64,000 nt of DNA from Clostridiales bacterium UBA6114 (GTDB lineage: Bacteria > Bacillota > Clostridia > Oscillospirales > Butyricicoccaceae). The translations under genes were made by a program, and so were the position numbers. Below are positions 49,859-58,599 of this stretch, in pieces. The stretch is from contig DIWE01000024.1 in NCBI GenBank assembly GCA_002423435.1, positions 92,433-156,432 on the forward strand, in the 5' to 3' direction. Numbering within the stretch: the stretch's first letter is position 1; each line of letters begins with the position of its first letter. Under the pieces are notes generated by a model. That model searched no databases and was not told where the DNA came from. It was given only the letters and a program-made list of their open reading frames with translations.

Positions 49859-52108
49859 TCATTCCTTGCCCGCCTTGAGCGCTTCGCTCATGGATATCCC
49901 GGCAAGCTTTCTTCCGCATAGCATTTTGGTGAGCTCGTAGACGAGCATGATCAGCACAAAGCTGATCAGAATATACATCGGGTTTACGACTATGGGCAGC
50001 ACCAGATTGATCATTTCGCCGAGATAGCCGTACATGGCGTTTGCGGATATAAGCATCACGGGCACGCCCAGGCAAAACCCCGCGATAACCGCCGGCGTCG
50101 AGCTGTTCAGGATCAGCTTGCCCACTTCCCTCTTTTTGTACCCGAACACCTTGAGCAGGGAGATTGTCGTGTGGCTCTCCTCAATCATAAGCGATGTCAC
50201 GAGAAAGATGATAATTGCGCCCATGAGTCCGGCGATGACCGTCATAAACACAACCATAGTGACCATCGGCAAGGCGATGTCGTCCATTGCGCTTGTGAGG
50301 TTTTGCAAATCTTTGACGCCCGAAAGCAGCCGTTCGTTGATATCCAGCTCACGCATGCTGAAAAGTCCGGAGTAGCTGTCTTCGGCCTGACCGGTCATGC
50401 CGTTTAGCTCGCTCAGCGGAATGTAGATAAACTGCCCGGCGTAGGTGTCTGCGATGCCGTCGATTCTAAGGCTGTAGGTGCTTCCATCCAGCTTGTTTAC
50501 GAAGGAAATGGTGTCGCCGGGGCGCAGCTTCAGCCTTTGAGAAAGCGGCCGGGTAATGTTCACCTGGTCTTTCGGCAGCTCACTACTTTGCGTGTCGCGC
50601 AGCGTGATACCGGAAGAGTCCGGCGCGATTCCCGTAATATAAAATTCCACTGATTCGCGGCCCTCCGGATAGCAGCGGATCGCATTGAACGGCTCAGCGC
50701 CCTCGGGGATTGCGCCGTGCTGAATCTCCTTGAAGGAGTATTCCCACCTGAAACTGTACATTTCGTCCATTCCGCCCTTGAATACGACGTTCATTGAGTG
50801 ATTGATGGTAAAGCCGAACAGCATGAGTACGGACGCGCCGGTAACCCCCAGCAGAAGGAACAAAAGCCTTGGTATGCTGCGCAGTTGTTCGCGAAGCTTA
50901 AACTTGGTGCTGAATTTGAACCGTTCCAGCCTAAACGAGCGCTCCAGAATGTTGACCTTCGTCTTTTTTTCATCGCCCTTCATCAACTCGCCCGCGGTCT
51001 TTTTAAGCTCCCTGTGTATGACAAGAAAGCCTGCAAGCCCCAGAAAAATCACGGGCATCAGCACTCCTGTCACAGCATTCAAGGGCGAAAGAGCAATACC
51101 GTTTGTGGGCACATTGTAATAGGATACCATAGCGTTGATGGCGGGCTTTATGCAGGGCAGCCCCATGAGTGTGCCTGCAACGCCGCCTATGGCGGCCAAT
51201 ATCAGGGGAATTGCCATATAGTGCCGGGTCAGCTCCTTGCGGCGGTAACCCTGGGCATACAGTGTGCCTATCACAACGCCATCGGCGCGCACCATGCGCC
51301 AGATCATGACGCCGAGAATGAGACAGCACAGGAGGAACATGGCGCTTGGCATGGGCACGCTCATGGTTTTGACGCCGGTAATGGACGCCCAGGGCATACG
51401 GATGCGTTTGTTGTTTATGGCGTCGACCCAGTCGGACAGGGCGTACCCGTTGTCCTCCAGGAGGCTGTGCAGGTTTGCCGCCTGTGCGTTTAAGTTCTCT
51501 CTGCCTGCAAAACGCACAGAGTATACCGTTGCGGTTCCCGGAAACGACTTAAACTCCTCCGCCGAGATCAATCCGACGCCGAAGCCGCTTGGCGGCAAAA
51601 CATCATAGATATTTTTGAGGGCATAGATATAATGAGGCAAGGCCATGGTCCCCACTACGTTGAAAGTTCTGCCGCCGATCTCTATGCTGTCGCCGATGTT
51701 AAAGCCCTGAGCAGCGGAAAAATAAGGGTCGAGCAGGATATCGCCGGGATTTTGCAGACCGCGCCCCGATTTGACCGCAGGAATGTTTACCTTCGTACAC
51801 GGACTGAGAAGCCGCAGCGGCTGCCCGCCCGGCAGCGTGACATCAAAGCTCTGATAAGCTTCGATCGCTGCGCCGGCCTCGCCCTCCAGCGAATCCGGAT
51901 CCGCGATCGGCCTGTCGGTGGAAAAGGACAGGTCCTCCTGCATATATTCTTCCGCAAAGCCGCTCACCAGCTTTTCAAGATTATTCCCAACTCCTGTCGC
52001 GACGACAAAGGTGTAGCTGCCCAGAATAATGAGGATCAGAATACCGATGTAACGGCCCTTGTTTTCCATGAGGATACGCCATATCCTCCTTCTGAGAATC
52101 ATCACCAC
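49859..52108 (-). CDS. FtsX-family ABC transporter permease
   Basis: A 749-residue permease. One N-terminal membrane helix (GRYIGILILIILGSYTFVV) is followed by an extracytoplasmic domain (about 45-240), then two FtsX blocks of membrane helices (about 255-365 and 620-730), each with core patterns such as AMPLILAAIGGVAGTLMGLP and ITSLMIEESHTTISLLKVFG. This is the MacB-type or peptide-efflux permease layout with a large external domain. It overlaps the ATPase gene (52102-52108). The two form one exporter under TetR control. Substrate unknown; bacitracin- or lantibiotic-type self-protection is possible. Confidence 0.88.
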   Translation of the reverse strand: MVMILRRRIWRILMENKGRYIGILILIILGSYTFVVATGVGNNLEKLVSGFAEEYMQEDLSFSTDRPIADPDSLEGEAGAAIEAYQSFDVTLPGGQPLRLLSPCTKVNIPAVKSGRGLQNPGDILLDPYFSAAQGFNIGDSIEIGGRTFNVVGTMALPHYIYALKNIYDVLPPSGFGVGLISAEEFKSFPGTATVYSVRFAGRENLNAQAANLHSLLEDNGYALSDWVDAINNKRIRMPWASITGVKTMSVPMPSAMFLLCCLILGVMIWRMVRADGVVIGTLYAQGYRRKELTRHYMAIPLILAAIGGVAGTLMGLPCIKPAINAMVSYYNVPTNGIALSPLNAVTGVLMPVIFLGLAGFLVIHRELKKTAGELMKGDEKKTKVNILERSFRLERFKFSTKFKLREQLRSIPRLLFLLLGVTGASVLMLFGFTINHSMNVVFKGGMDEMYSFRWEYSFKEIQHGAIPEGAEPFNAIRCYPEGRESVEFYITGIAPDSSGITLRDTQSSELPKDQVNITRPLSQRLKLRPGDTISFVNKLDGSTYSLRIDGIADTYAGQFIYIPLSELNGMTGQAEDSYSGLFSMRELDINERLLSGVKDLQNLTSAMDDIALPMVTMVVFMTVIAGLMGAIIIFLVTSLMIEESHTTISLLKVFGYKKREVGKLILNSSTPAVIAGFCLGVPVMLISANAMYGYLGEMINLVLPIVVNPMYILISFVLIMLVYELTKMLCGRKLAGISMSEALKAGKE

Positions 52109-52797
52109 TCAATCCTTTCCGCCGGGATAAGTTCAGTATTGTGCGCAGTTTCCGCCACCTCGCCGCTTCTCAGTCTGAAGACGGCATGCGCCATTCCGGC
52201 GATAGCGCTGTTGTGGGTGATCATCAGGATCGTCGTGCCGAACCGAGTGTTTACCTCCTGGATCAGCGACAACACTCCCCGCGAGGTGTCGAAATCCAGC
52301 GCGCCGGTGGGCTCGTCGCAGAGCAGGAGTTTTGGGTTTTTGATAATGGCCCGGGCGATGGACACCCTCTGCTGCTCTCCTCCGCTCAGCTCCCGGGGAA
52401 ACCGGTTTTTCTTGTCAAAAAGCCCGACGGCCCGAAGCACTTCATCCAGTTCCAAAGGGTTTTTGCTGATGTTGGACACGACCTCGATATTTTCGGACAC
52501 CGTAAGGTTCGGCACCAGATTATAAAACTGGAAGACAAAGCCCACGCTTTCCCGGCGGTATTCGACCAGCGCGTCGTCGCCGAGATCGGTAATGCGGACG
52601 CCGCCTACCTCGACCGCGCCGCTGTCCGCTCTGTCCACCCCGCCGATGATGTTCATCAGCGTGGATTTTCCCGAGCCGGAGGGGCCCAGAATCACACCGA
52701 CCTGCCCCTGCCCAAGCTCCATGCTCACACCCTTCAGCACATGTGTTAATAAGCCGTTTGTATAACTCTTCGTCAGATCTTTGACAGAGAGAAACAT
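52102..52797 (-). CDS. ABC transporter ATP-binding protein
   Basis: A 231-residue ATPase of the LolD/MacB type. Walker A is LGPSGSGKSTLMNIIGGVDR, the signature motif is LSGGEQQRVSIARAI, and Walker B is LLLCDEPTGALDFDTSRGVL. The start follows the TetR stop by 1 bp and it is translationally coupled to the FtsX permease downstream. It powers the exporter. Confidence 0.95.
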   Translation of the reverse strand: MFLSVKDLTKSYTNGLLTHVLKGVSMELGQGQVGVILGPSGSGKSTLMNIIGGVDRADSGAVEVGGVRITDLGDDALVEYRRESVGFVFQFYNLVPNLTVSENIEVVSNISKNPLELDEVLRAVGLFDKKNRFPRELSGGEQQRVSIARAIIKNPKLLLCDEPTGALDFDTSRGVLSLIQEVNTRFGTTILMITHNSAIAGMAHAVFRLRSGEVAETAHNTELIPAERIEW

Positions 52798-52798
52798 T

Positions 52799-53425
52799 TC
52801 AGCACCCCATTCCCTTTCTTAATAATTCCAGCATTTGAGACAGTTCTCTTTGCATCGCCCGGCTCTGCTCCTCGGTCATCTTCTGTGTAAAATCAATGTA
52901 CCTGTTCATCCACCGCTGCTTAAACCGTTCCGTAACGGCAGAAAAATATTCCATAAGCAGGTCGTCGTCGATGTCCTTTCGGACCGTGCCCTTCATTTTG
53001 CTGTTTTGCAAAAGCTTTTTAATATAAATATCCCCCACGTTGTACATGTTTTTAAGGGACGCATCGGTGAGCCCCGGTTCCCTGGCAATGGCCTGCATGA
53101 ACAAGGCAAGCTCCCGTTCCTCATTCAAAACCTCGGCTTTAGAAACAGAGTCCTGAAAATACTCAAAAACATCCATATCGCCGATATGCATGCGCTCGTC
53201 GAGCTTTTTCATGAATACCTCAAGGCCCCATTCCGCGCAATAGACAAACAGTTCCTTCTTATCCTCAAAATACTGGTAGATGCTGCCCTTCGCCACTCCC
53301 GCGTTATCGGCAATATCTCCTATCTTTGCGCGGGCAAATCCGTTTTCAACAAACTCATGGATCGCTGCGCGCATGATGCGCTCCCGCTTGCAGTCCCGCA
53401 GCCGAAAAAAGGTTTCCTTTGGCAT
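52799..53425 (-). CDS. TetR-family transcriptional regulator
   Basis: A 208-residue regulator from the ATG at 53425 (MPKETFFRLRDCKRERIMRA), with GAGGAGA upstream. The N-terminal HTH (IHEFVENGFARAKIGDIADN, VAKGSIYQYFEDKKELFVYC) is typical of TetR. A helical ligand-binding domain covers about 70-208. Three palindromic operators and a near-consensus promoter lie just upstream. The gene controls itself and the exporter genes in the same operon, probably de-repressing when an exported compound binds. Confidence 0.9.
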   Translation of the reverse strand: MPKETFFRLRDCKRERIMRAAIHEFVENGFARAKIGDIADNAGVAKGSIYQYFEDKKELFVYCAEWGLEVFMKKLDERMHIGDMDVFEYFQDSVSKAEVLNEERELALFMQAIAREPGLTDASLKNMYNVGDIYIKKLLQNSKMKGTVRKDIDDDLLMEYFSAVTERFKQRWMNRYIDFTQKMTEEQSRAMQRELSQMLELLRKGMGC

Positions 53426-53444
53426 TTCATATCTCCTCAGCAAA

Positions 53445-53500
53445 TGACTATCAGGTCACAAAAATGACTCTACGGTCATATTATATGACTGAGGAGTCAT
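53445..53500. promoter_or_regulatory. Three tandem TetR-type operators
   Basis: Three dyads follow each other: TGACT-N4-GGTCA-type at 53445-53458, ATGACTCTACGGTCAT at 53464-53479 and ATGACTGAGGAGTCAT at 53485-53500. The second and third straddle the -10 box, so occupancy blocks RNA polymerase. Triple operators suggest tight or graded repression. Confidence 0.75.
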
Positions 53501-53509
53501 TTTTGTCAA
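53480..53509 (-). promoter_or_regulatory. tetR-ABC promoter
   Basis: On the minus strand TTGACA (53504-53509) and TATAAT (53480-53485) have an 18-bp spacer, 55 bp upstream of the tetR ATG and overlapped by two of its operators. Confidence 0.75.
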
Positions 53510-53533
53510 CAGTTTTCTGTGTGGCAGAAAAAA

Positions 53534-53735
53534 CCATGCGGTTTTAACCGCATGGCAGACTGTAGACAAAGTACGTTCTTACGTCTTTTTTGAAAAAATG
53601 CGTTGCGCTTCGCGTGACCATTTTTTCAAAAAACACCCCGGCCCGCGCAATTCGTGCGCGAAACCGGGGGTATTTCGTCCTGAAATCTTCGATTTCGGGA
53701 CGAATATCCTGTGGGGTATTGGATACCGCATGGCA
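53534..53735. repeat. Hairpin-rich intergenic repeat A
   Basis: A 10-bp stem (53534-53543/53546-53555) is followed after one base by AGACTGTAGACAAAGTA (53557-53573). Three more stems follow: 15 bp at 53586-53600/53619-53633, a nested GC stem at 53636-53669 and one at 53672-53706. ACCGCATGGCA occurs at both ends (53547-53557 and 53725-53735) as a direct repeat. The layout and the shared 17-mer link it to repeat B at 58768-59001. No gene lies within. It fills the gap between tetR and the ABC fragments. Confidence 0.6.
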
Positions 53736-53793
53736 TCTTTAATCAAATTGCTCAATTCAGATGCAGTCAAATGTCTGCATGCACCTGCAATCT

Positions 53794-54110
53794 CTATACA
53801 TTGTCGCTGTTCATCTTACTCTTGAATGCAAGAACGGCGATTGCCATAATGACAGCTGCGTAGCCGATCACCCACCATAAATCAGGGAAAACGGAAGAAT
53901 AGCTGCCGGAAAGCGCGGCTCTTCCATTTATCTGTCCTTTTACTTTTATTGGGTCTGAAACAACGCTGTTTCCTAAAATCACCGCATTGGCCGTCGGTTT
54001 CGTAAGGCATGACAGCATTCGTGGTGGTTTTTCCGGCGCTGTTTACGCCCAGCAAAGCGAACAGTTCTCCTTGCTCAATGGCCAGATCAGGAATTTTACG
54101 ACTGTTGACC
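53794..54110 (-). pseudogene. Remnants of an ABC transporter (ATPase and permease pieces)
   Basis: From 54110 leftward the frame reads IPDLAIEQGELFALLGVNSA then GKTTT, the Walker A region of an ABC ATPase. It then breaks. Bases 53794-54018 encode a 74-residue frame ending in a single membrane helix (DLWWVIGYAAVIMAIAVLAF then KSKMNSDNV), typical of the C-terminus of an ABC-2 permease. The centre of both genes is missing, so this is a deletion-decayed transporter. It is flanked by repeat A and a DUF6809 gene. Confidence 0.55.
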
Positions 54111-54124
54111 CGAACTGCCTTTTG

Positions 54125-54397
54125 CTATTTCCCGTCTATCAGTACCTCGATCATAAGTGACGCACCCAACCGGAAACCATAAATGAAGCAGTCGCAGGCA
54201 TATATGGAAGTTGATTCAGAATACAGCTTTTCCAGCTCCTCAAACCGCCGGGTGTCATCCGGTGACATTTTTCCGATGAAATACCGCTTTTCCCCGCTGA
54301 TTTTTTGGTTGATGGCGCGGTACTGCGGGTCTCTTGGCACGATGTCCTCAAACGGGCAGATTCCATCGTCAAACAGCGATTTCAGGGTCGATTTCAT
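54125..54397 (-). CDS. DUF6809 family protein
   Basis: A 90-residue protein starting MKSTLKSLFDDGICPFEDIV, with PRDPQYRAINQKISGEKRYF and a C-terminal FIYGFRLGASLMIEVLIDG. The pattern is that of DUF6809, small Clostridia proteins often found in accessory regions and encoded with a partner. It overlaps its upstream neighbour (54394-54397, ATGA). Function unknown. Confidence 0.75.
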   Translation of the reverse strand: MKSTLKSLFDDGICPFEDIVPRDPQYRAINQKISGEKRYFIGKMSPDDTRRFEELEKLYSESTSIYACDCFIYGFRLGASLMIEVLIDGK

Positions 54398-54699
54398 AGG
54401 CTTGCCTCCGCGCTGAAAGCGCCGAGAAAGGCAAGCGTCTTTACACAGTCCCGCAAGCCCTGTATGTAGGCTTCATTAAGTTCAAAACTTGTTTTGGCCG
54501 TTTCGCCCTCATAGTGGCGGCGTATGGCGATACGCTCGTCCTTGGTAAGCTTGTGCAGCAGCTCCTCGGCTCTTTCGCCGCTTTTTTCCTGCTCACGGCA
54601 TTGCTCCTGATATGCCGTGTTCTCATCCAACCGTTTCCAGGCGATTTCCAGCCGGGAGTCGATGAGTCCGTTTAAGATAATGCGCTCGCTGTTCGTCAT
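54394..54699 (-). CDS. DUF6809 partner protein, hypothetical
   Basis: A 101-residue helical protein (MTNSERIILNGLIDSRLEIA, EELLHKLTKDERIAIRRHYE, YIQGLRDCVKTLAFLGAFSA). It is coupled by ATGA overlap to the DUF6809 gene downstream. Such pairs recur in mobile regions of Clostridia. No domain with known function seen. An alternative frame over the same bases (54623-54844) has no protein-like features. Confidence 0.65.
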   Translation of the reverse strand: MTNSERIILNGLIDSRLEIAWKRLDENTAYQEQCREQEKSGERAEELLHKLTKDERIAIRRHYEGETAKTSFELNEAYIQGLRDCVKTLAFLGAFSAEASL

Positions 54700-54840
54700 A
54701 TGATTCTCCTTTCACAGTCGTTCCCGACATTGCTTGAAAGGATCTGCGGCGCATGGTATAATATTTGCGTCGCATTTGCCTTCGGGCATCTGTCGGATTG
54801 GGGAAACGGCGTGTTACTCGTAAGGTGAGCGCCGTTTCCT

Positions 54841-55017
54841 TCATTTTTTGAGGTCATCATGCATTTTGTTAATCCCCCGTCTTACTACTTCAGCTTTCGA
54901 TAGTTCCATTTCTTCGCTGCATTCTTCCAGCTTTTCAGAAGTATTATTATCAAGACGGATTTTCAAAACAATGTCTTTGGGATTATCAGTTGGACGACCT
55001 AACTTCTTTTTGCCCAT
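54841..55017 (-). CDS. Ribbon-helix-helix (CopG-like) DNA-binding protein
   Basis: A 58-residue protein starting MGKKKLGRPTDNPKDIVLKI, with LDNNTSEKLEECSEEMELSK then AEVVRRGINKM, a beta strand followed by two helices as in the CopG/Arc fold. AAGGAGGTG precedes the ATG at 55017. An inverted repeat overlaps its promoter, so autoregulation is likely. Related proteins are antitoxins or copy-control regulators on mobile elements; no toxin gene is obvious next to it. Confidence 0.75.
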   Translation of the reverse strand: MGKKKLGRPTDNPKDIVLKIRLDNNTSEKLEECSEEMELSKAEVVRRGINKMHDDLKK

Positions 55018-55032
55018 TGTTCACCTCCTTTT

Positions 55033-55070
55033 TGTGGGCCGTTAATACAAATATATATTATCGGCCCACA
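55033..55070. promoter_or_regulatory. Inverted repeat and promoter of the ribbon-helix-helix gene
   Basis: TGTGGGCCG (55033-55041) and CGGCCCACA (55062-55070) are exact reverse complements 20 bp apart. On the minus strand TTGACT (55073-55078) and TATATT, 17 bp away, place a promoter across the repeat. The site is well placed for autorepression. Confidence 0.6.
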
Positions 55071-55101
55071 AAAGTCAAGTCTAACATTGTCTCAATAGGC
55101 A

Positions 55102-55133
55102 AACTGGAGGATACAAAATAGTATCCTCCAGTT
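55102..55133. terminator. Hairpin between the BlaR1-like gene and the RHH gene
   Basis: AACTGGAGGATAC (55102-55114) and GTATCCTCCAGTT (55121-55133) form a perfect 13-bp stem with a 6-nt loop, 67 bp after the BlaR1-like stop. No long T-run follows, so termination is plausible but not certain. Confidence 0.5.
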
Positions 55134-55199
55134 GCGGCGGCGGGTATATAAAGCCTCCGTCTCCCATCCTGCGTTATTTGTCCTTCACCTCAGAATATC

Positions 55200-58100
55200 T
55201 CAATCCCGTCCGGGGGAACCGAACACCGTGCCGTGACTGTCGACAAAAAGGCTGATAGGGCCGAGAATCGCGTCATCCGCAGTCTCGAAGGTCACCTCGT
55301 AGAACGGGCCGTCCGCATCGTAGCCCGTGGTAAACGACAGCATGCCCGCGAAGCGGGAGGAATCGATTTTCGCAATACCCGGAGCGTCAAAGTTCGTAAT
55401 TGTGCCGAAGTCCCGGCCGTCGCGAACGTAAACCTGCGCGGCGCGGATAATCGCCGCTTCGGTCAGGTTTGAAGCCCCGCTTGCAAAAAGGACGGCGTAG
55501 TTTTCCAGATATTCCTCGGCGCCAAACGGCCCGATCGCGGTGATTCCCCCCTCTGTTCTGAGCAGCAGGATGCTCTTTTCCAACAGGGCGTTCACCTCGT
55601 CGGCAAAAGAGGTCATTTCGTTCACATCGAGGAGATTCGTGCCGTTTACGTCAAACTCGACCGTGCGGGTCTGCTTTAAGTTTTCACGTCCATTTTGGAG
55701 CGTAAGAAGCGTATAGCGGTAGGAGCATTCGCCATGGGACATCGTAGGATTGTAGCGCAAGAGATAGTCTTTCCCGTCCAGCGTGCAGAGGAACAAGGAA
55801 TCCCAGCCGGTACGCGCCGTTGACATTTCCTCGCTCCACAGCTCAAAGCCGTTTGCTTTCAGCACGCTCAACACATAGAGGCCATCATCTTTCTTCGTTA
55901 CGGTGACGGACTCGTTCGCTCCGTCGCCGTCAAGATCGGCCTGCGCGACGGCCAAGTGCTGCGGCCAGCCGATACCTCCGACCGAGGAGGTCGCGTACTT
56001 TCCCGCCGCCTGAATCAGCGCTCCGTCGGTATCCGGCGCCCGGATCAGCATCAGGTCGTCGCCCTCGGACAGCACCGCGTTGTATATGGCTGCGGCAGAC
56101 CCCGTGCCGGTCGTTCCGGAGATGGACACGGCGCCCGTATAGACACCCGCCTCGTCTCCGTTGTAAACGGTAAAACTGATTCGCGCGGTCAGAGCGAGGG
56201 CCGGGCCGGCGTCCGCCGCTGTCGGCGACCAGTAGAGTGCGCTGCCTGCCGGTACGGTCAGGGCTTTGCCCTGCGGATATCCCGTACCGTCGTAATCGTC
56301 AAACCCGATGAGATATCCGCCGGTGCATTCGGCTTCGATGCGTGTGTACTCCAGATTGAAGCGGAACGGAAAGGCCGGGACGCGGGAACTGAGTACCGGC
56401 GCGTACTCCCATGTGGCGCCTGCGCTGCTTTCCGGTACCAGCGAATAGACGCTCCACATGCCGACCTTGCCGCCGTGGCGGTCGCCGAACCACAGCTCAC
56501 CATCCATGTTGAACAGGTAGTATTGACTCGACAATTTCACGATCAGCGACTTGCTGTAACCGCTTATGTCCGGCGCACCGATTTCAAGCGGGAACAGGGC
56601 GTCCCATTCCTCCCCGCTGACCTCTTGCCAATCCCAACCGACCGGCGAGGAAATGGCGATGATATCGCCGGTCTGCTTTCTCATGATCGTAGCGCTGTCC
56701 TCTCCGATCAGATAGCGGCAGCCGCTGTCGCCGTCTGCAAACGTTGAGCTGAGCGGGTTCATGTAGAGGCAGCTTTGGGAGATATAGGCGGTGGCTTCAA
56801 CAAAGGTGTAGTTTTCAGATGATGCTTCTGCATCGGCAACGCTCAGCTTGAACAGCCAGCGTATGGAACCTTTGGAACCGGGATATTCCACATCTGCATT
56901 GTTATAACCATAGGCCAGGTACACATCGCCGTTATTCTGCAGGAGTACATAGTAAAGCGTATCCTCAGTGATCAGGCTCCACGCCGCCTGATTATCCAGC
57001 CGCAGCCTTTCAGGGCCATAAGGAGCCGCAAGCCACCCGGCGGCACCGTCCGCCTCTCTGAAATAGTCGTCAAAAACCAGTGGAGAGAGGTGTTCTTCCT
57101 GTAAGCCGCCAAGCGAAATCCAACCGCTCTCTCCGGCCTCTTTTTCCATCAGTGCATAATCGGCGGCGAGGCAATACTGCGGCGCCGTATCCGGGGTATA
57201 GGTGAAAGAATAGACCGGATCGTCATAGACTACGGCCTCCACACTGTAGCTGTGGCCAAAGGGTTCCGGTGCATAAAGCCCGTCATCCTTCGGATTCGTC
57301 AGAAAGCACACCGCTACGGCAACGCAGGAAACGAAGGCCACGACGATGATCCAAAACGCCGGCTTCTTATAGTCCAGCACGTTTTTGATCCGTTCCTTGA
57401 CGCCCACTTCGCCAAAGGCCAACGGGCAGGCGGCAATCATCCGATGCGGTATACTGCATAAGAGCAGCGCTTCCGAATACGCCTTTTTATCCTCCGATCC
57501 CATCTCTTTCACGACACGCTCGTCGCAGGCAAGCTCAACATCCCGGCAAAGCAGGATGTACGAAAGCCAAATCAGCGGATTGAACCAGTACACCGTCAGC
57601 AGCAGGAATCCGCCGGGCTTGATCCAGTGGTCGCGGCGTCTGATATGCGCGTTCTCGTGGGCGACGACGTACGTCAAACTTTCTTCATCCACGCCGAAGG
57701 GCAGGTAGATGCGCGGGCGAAGCAGGCCGAGAACAAATGGAGAAGTAACTTTTTCGCTCTGCCAAAGGTTATCCCGCAAAATGACGGCATCCGTAACACG
57801 GCGGCGCAGACGGACGTAACTGATGACGCTGTACAACACCAGCGCAGCCATGCCGATAATCCAGACAATGGAGGCGGCATAGGTGATGGCCTGCATCGGA
57901 TTGACGCTTGCCCCGGCATTTGGGGCAAGGGATTCTGAAATGACAGGATTCACCGTCTGATTCAAAACGCTTATCCCACTGTGTATTGTCGGGGCTTCGG
58001 AGTAAAGAATATCCGGGCTGACGGTTTCCGCGCTTGGGATAAGGCTCAAAACGCTCTCCCATGAAAATGGACAAACCAGGCGTATTCCCACCAGCGCCCA

Positions 58101-58220
58101 AAGGAAACAGCGGATGCTCTTTGGCGCTTTCTGCAAAAGGAATCGCAATACAATCACGGCGAGGATCAGCCAACTTGCCGTGATGCTCATATTCAGGAGT
58201 TTTAAAAACAAAGCTTCCAT
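55200..58220 (-). CDS. BlaR1/MecR1-like M56 sensor protease with large extracellular domain
   Basis: A 1006-residue membrane protein. Residues 1-310 form the M56 metallopeptidase part: membrane helices near residues 15-30, 115-135 and 285-310, and the zinc motif His188-Glu-x-x-His192 (VVAHENAHIRRRDH), then VELACDERVVKEMG. The remaining about 700 residues are extracellular and not a penicillin-binding domain: no SxxK/SxN/KTG set was found, but VCBS-like QADLDGDGANESVTV occurs near residue 765. The signal sensed is therefore unknown. With the BlaI-like repressor just upstream it should be a signal-driven protease that cleaves the repressor. Confidence 0.85.
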   Translation of the reverse strand: MEALFLKLLNMSITASWLILAVIVLRFLLQKAPKSIRCFLWALVGIRLVCPFSWESVLSLIPSAETVSPDILYSEAPTIHSGISVLNQTVNPVISESLAPNAGASVNPMQAITYAASIVWIIGMAALVLYSVISYVRLRRRVTDAVILRDNLWQSEKVTSPFVLGLLRPRIYLPFGVDEESLTYVVAHENAHIRRRDHWIKPGGFLLLTVYWFNPLIWLSYILLCRDVELACDERVVKEMGSEDKKAYSEALLLCSIPHRMIAACPLAFGEVGVKERIKNVLDYKKPAFWIIVVAFVSCVAVAVCFLTNPKDDGLYAPEPFGHSYSVEAVVYDDPVYSFTYTPDTAPQYCLAADYALMEKEAGESGWISLGGLQEEHLSPLVFDDYFREADGAAGWLAAPYGPERLRLDNQAAWSLITEDTLYYVLLQNNGDVYLAYGYNNADVEYPGSKGSIRWLFKLSVADAEASSENYTFVEATAYISQSCLYMNPLSSTFADGDSGCRYLIGEDSATIMRKQTGDIIAISSPVGWDWQEVSGEEWDALFPLEIGAPDISGYSKSLIVKLSSQYYLFNMDGELWFGDRHGGKVGMWSVYSLVPESSAGATWEYAPVLSSRVPAFPFRFNLEYTRIEAECTGGYLIGFDDYDGTGYPQGKALTVPAGSALYWSPTAADAGPALALTARISFTVYNGDEAGVYTGAVSISGTTGTGSAAAIYNAVLSEGDDLMLIRAPDTDGALIQAAGKYATSSVGGIGWPQHLAVAQADLDGDGANESVTVTKKDDGLYVLSVLKANGFELWSEEMSTARTGWDSLFLCTLDGKDYLLRYNPTMSHGECSYRYTLLTLQNGRENLKQTRTVEFDVNGTNLLDVNEMTSFADEVNALLEKSILLLRTEGGITAIGPFGAEEYLENYAVLFASGASNLTEAAIIRAAQVYVRDGRDFGTITNFDAPGIAKIDSSRFAGMLSFTTGYDADGPFYEVTFETADDAILGPISLFVDSHGTVFGSPGRD

Positions 58221-58222
58221 TT

Positions 58223-58585
58223 TCAGCCCTCCCCGTATGAATCAATCATCCGGCGAATCTCCGCGACTTCATCGGGCGACAGGTCTTTGCGCTTGGTGAA
58301 CGAAGCAACAAAGGCCGGAAGCGAACCTTCAAACGTCCTTTCCACAAGCTCGTCGATTTCAGAAGCCTGCACCTCATCTTTTGAGATAAGCGAAGTGACC
58401 GTGGCGTTTTCATTCTTTACGACGCCGCGCTCGGACAGGCGTTTAATAACCGTGTATGTCGTAGCCTTGCTCCAGCCGAGTTTTTCCTTGCAAAGTTTGA
58501 CAAGTTCCGTGCTGTTTATGGGTTCATGCTCCCAGAGTATCAGGCAGAAGCGGTATTCACTTTCAAATACTTTCGGCGTTTTCAT
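58223..58585 (-). CDS. BlaI/MecI-family transcriptional repressor
   Basis: A 120-residue winged-helix repressor: YRFCLILWEHEPINSTELVK, LGWSKATTYTVIKRLSERGV and a short dimerisation helix (LVERTFEGSLPAFVASFTKR). It normally binds its own promoter and is cleaved by a BlaR1-type partner on signal. The stop is 3 bp from the BlaR1-like start, so the two form an operon. Regulated targets are probably this operon itself; no beta-lactamase gene is in the window. Confidence 0.9.
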   Translation of the reverse strand: MKTPKVFESEYRFCLILWEHEPINSTELVKLCKEKLGWSKATTYTVIKRLSERGVVKNENATVTSLISKDEVQASEIDELVERTFEGSLPAFVASFTKRKDLSPDEVAEIRRMIDSYGEG

Positions 58586-58599
58586 GTCGGCACCTCCGC

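Noticed and set aside
53534..53735. Possible CRISPR or riboswitch at the multi-hairpin region
   Set aside because: No regularly spaced identical repeats and no known aptamer motif; the structure matches a second hairpin-rich repeat instead.
54623..54844. 73-residue minus-strand frame
   Set aside because: It overlaps the start of the 101-residue DUF6809 partner and the hairpin after the RHH gene; Arg-rich and featureless.
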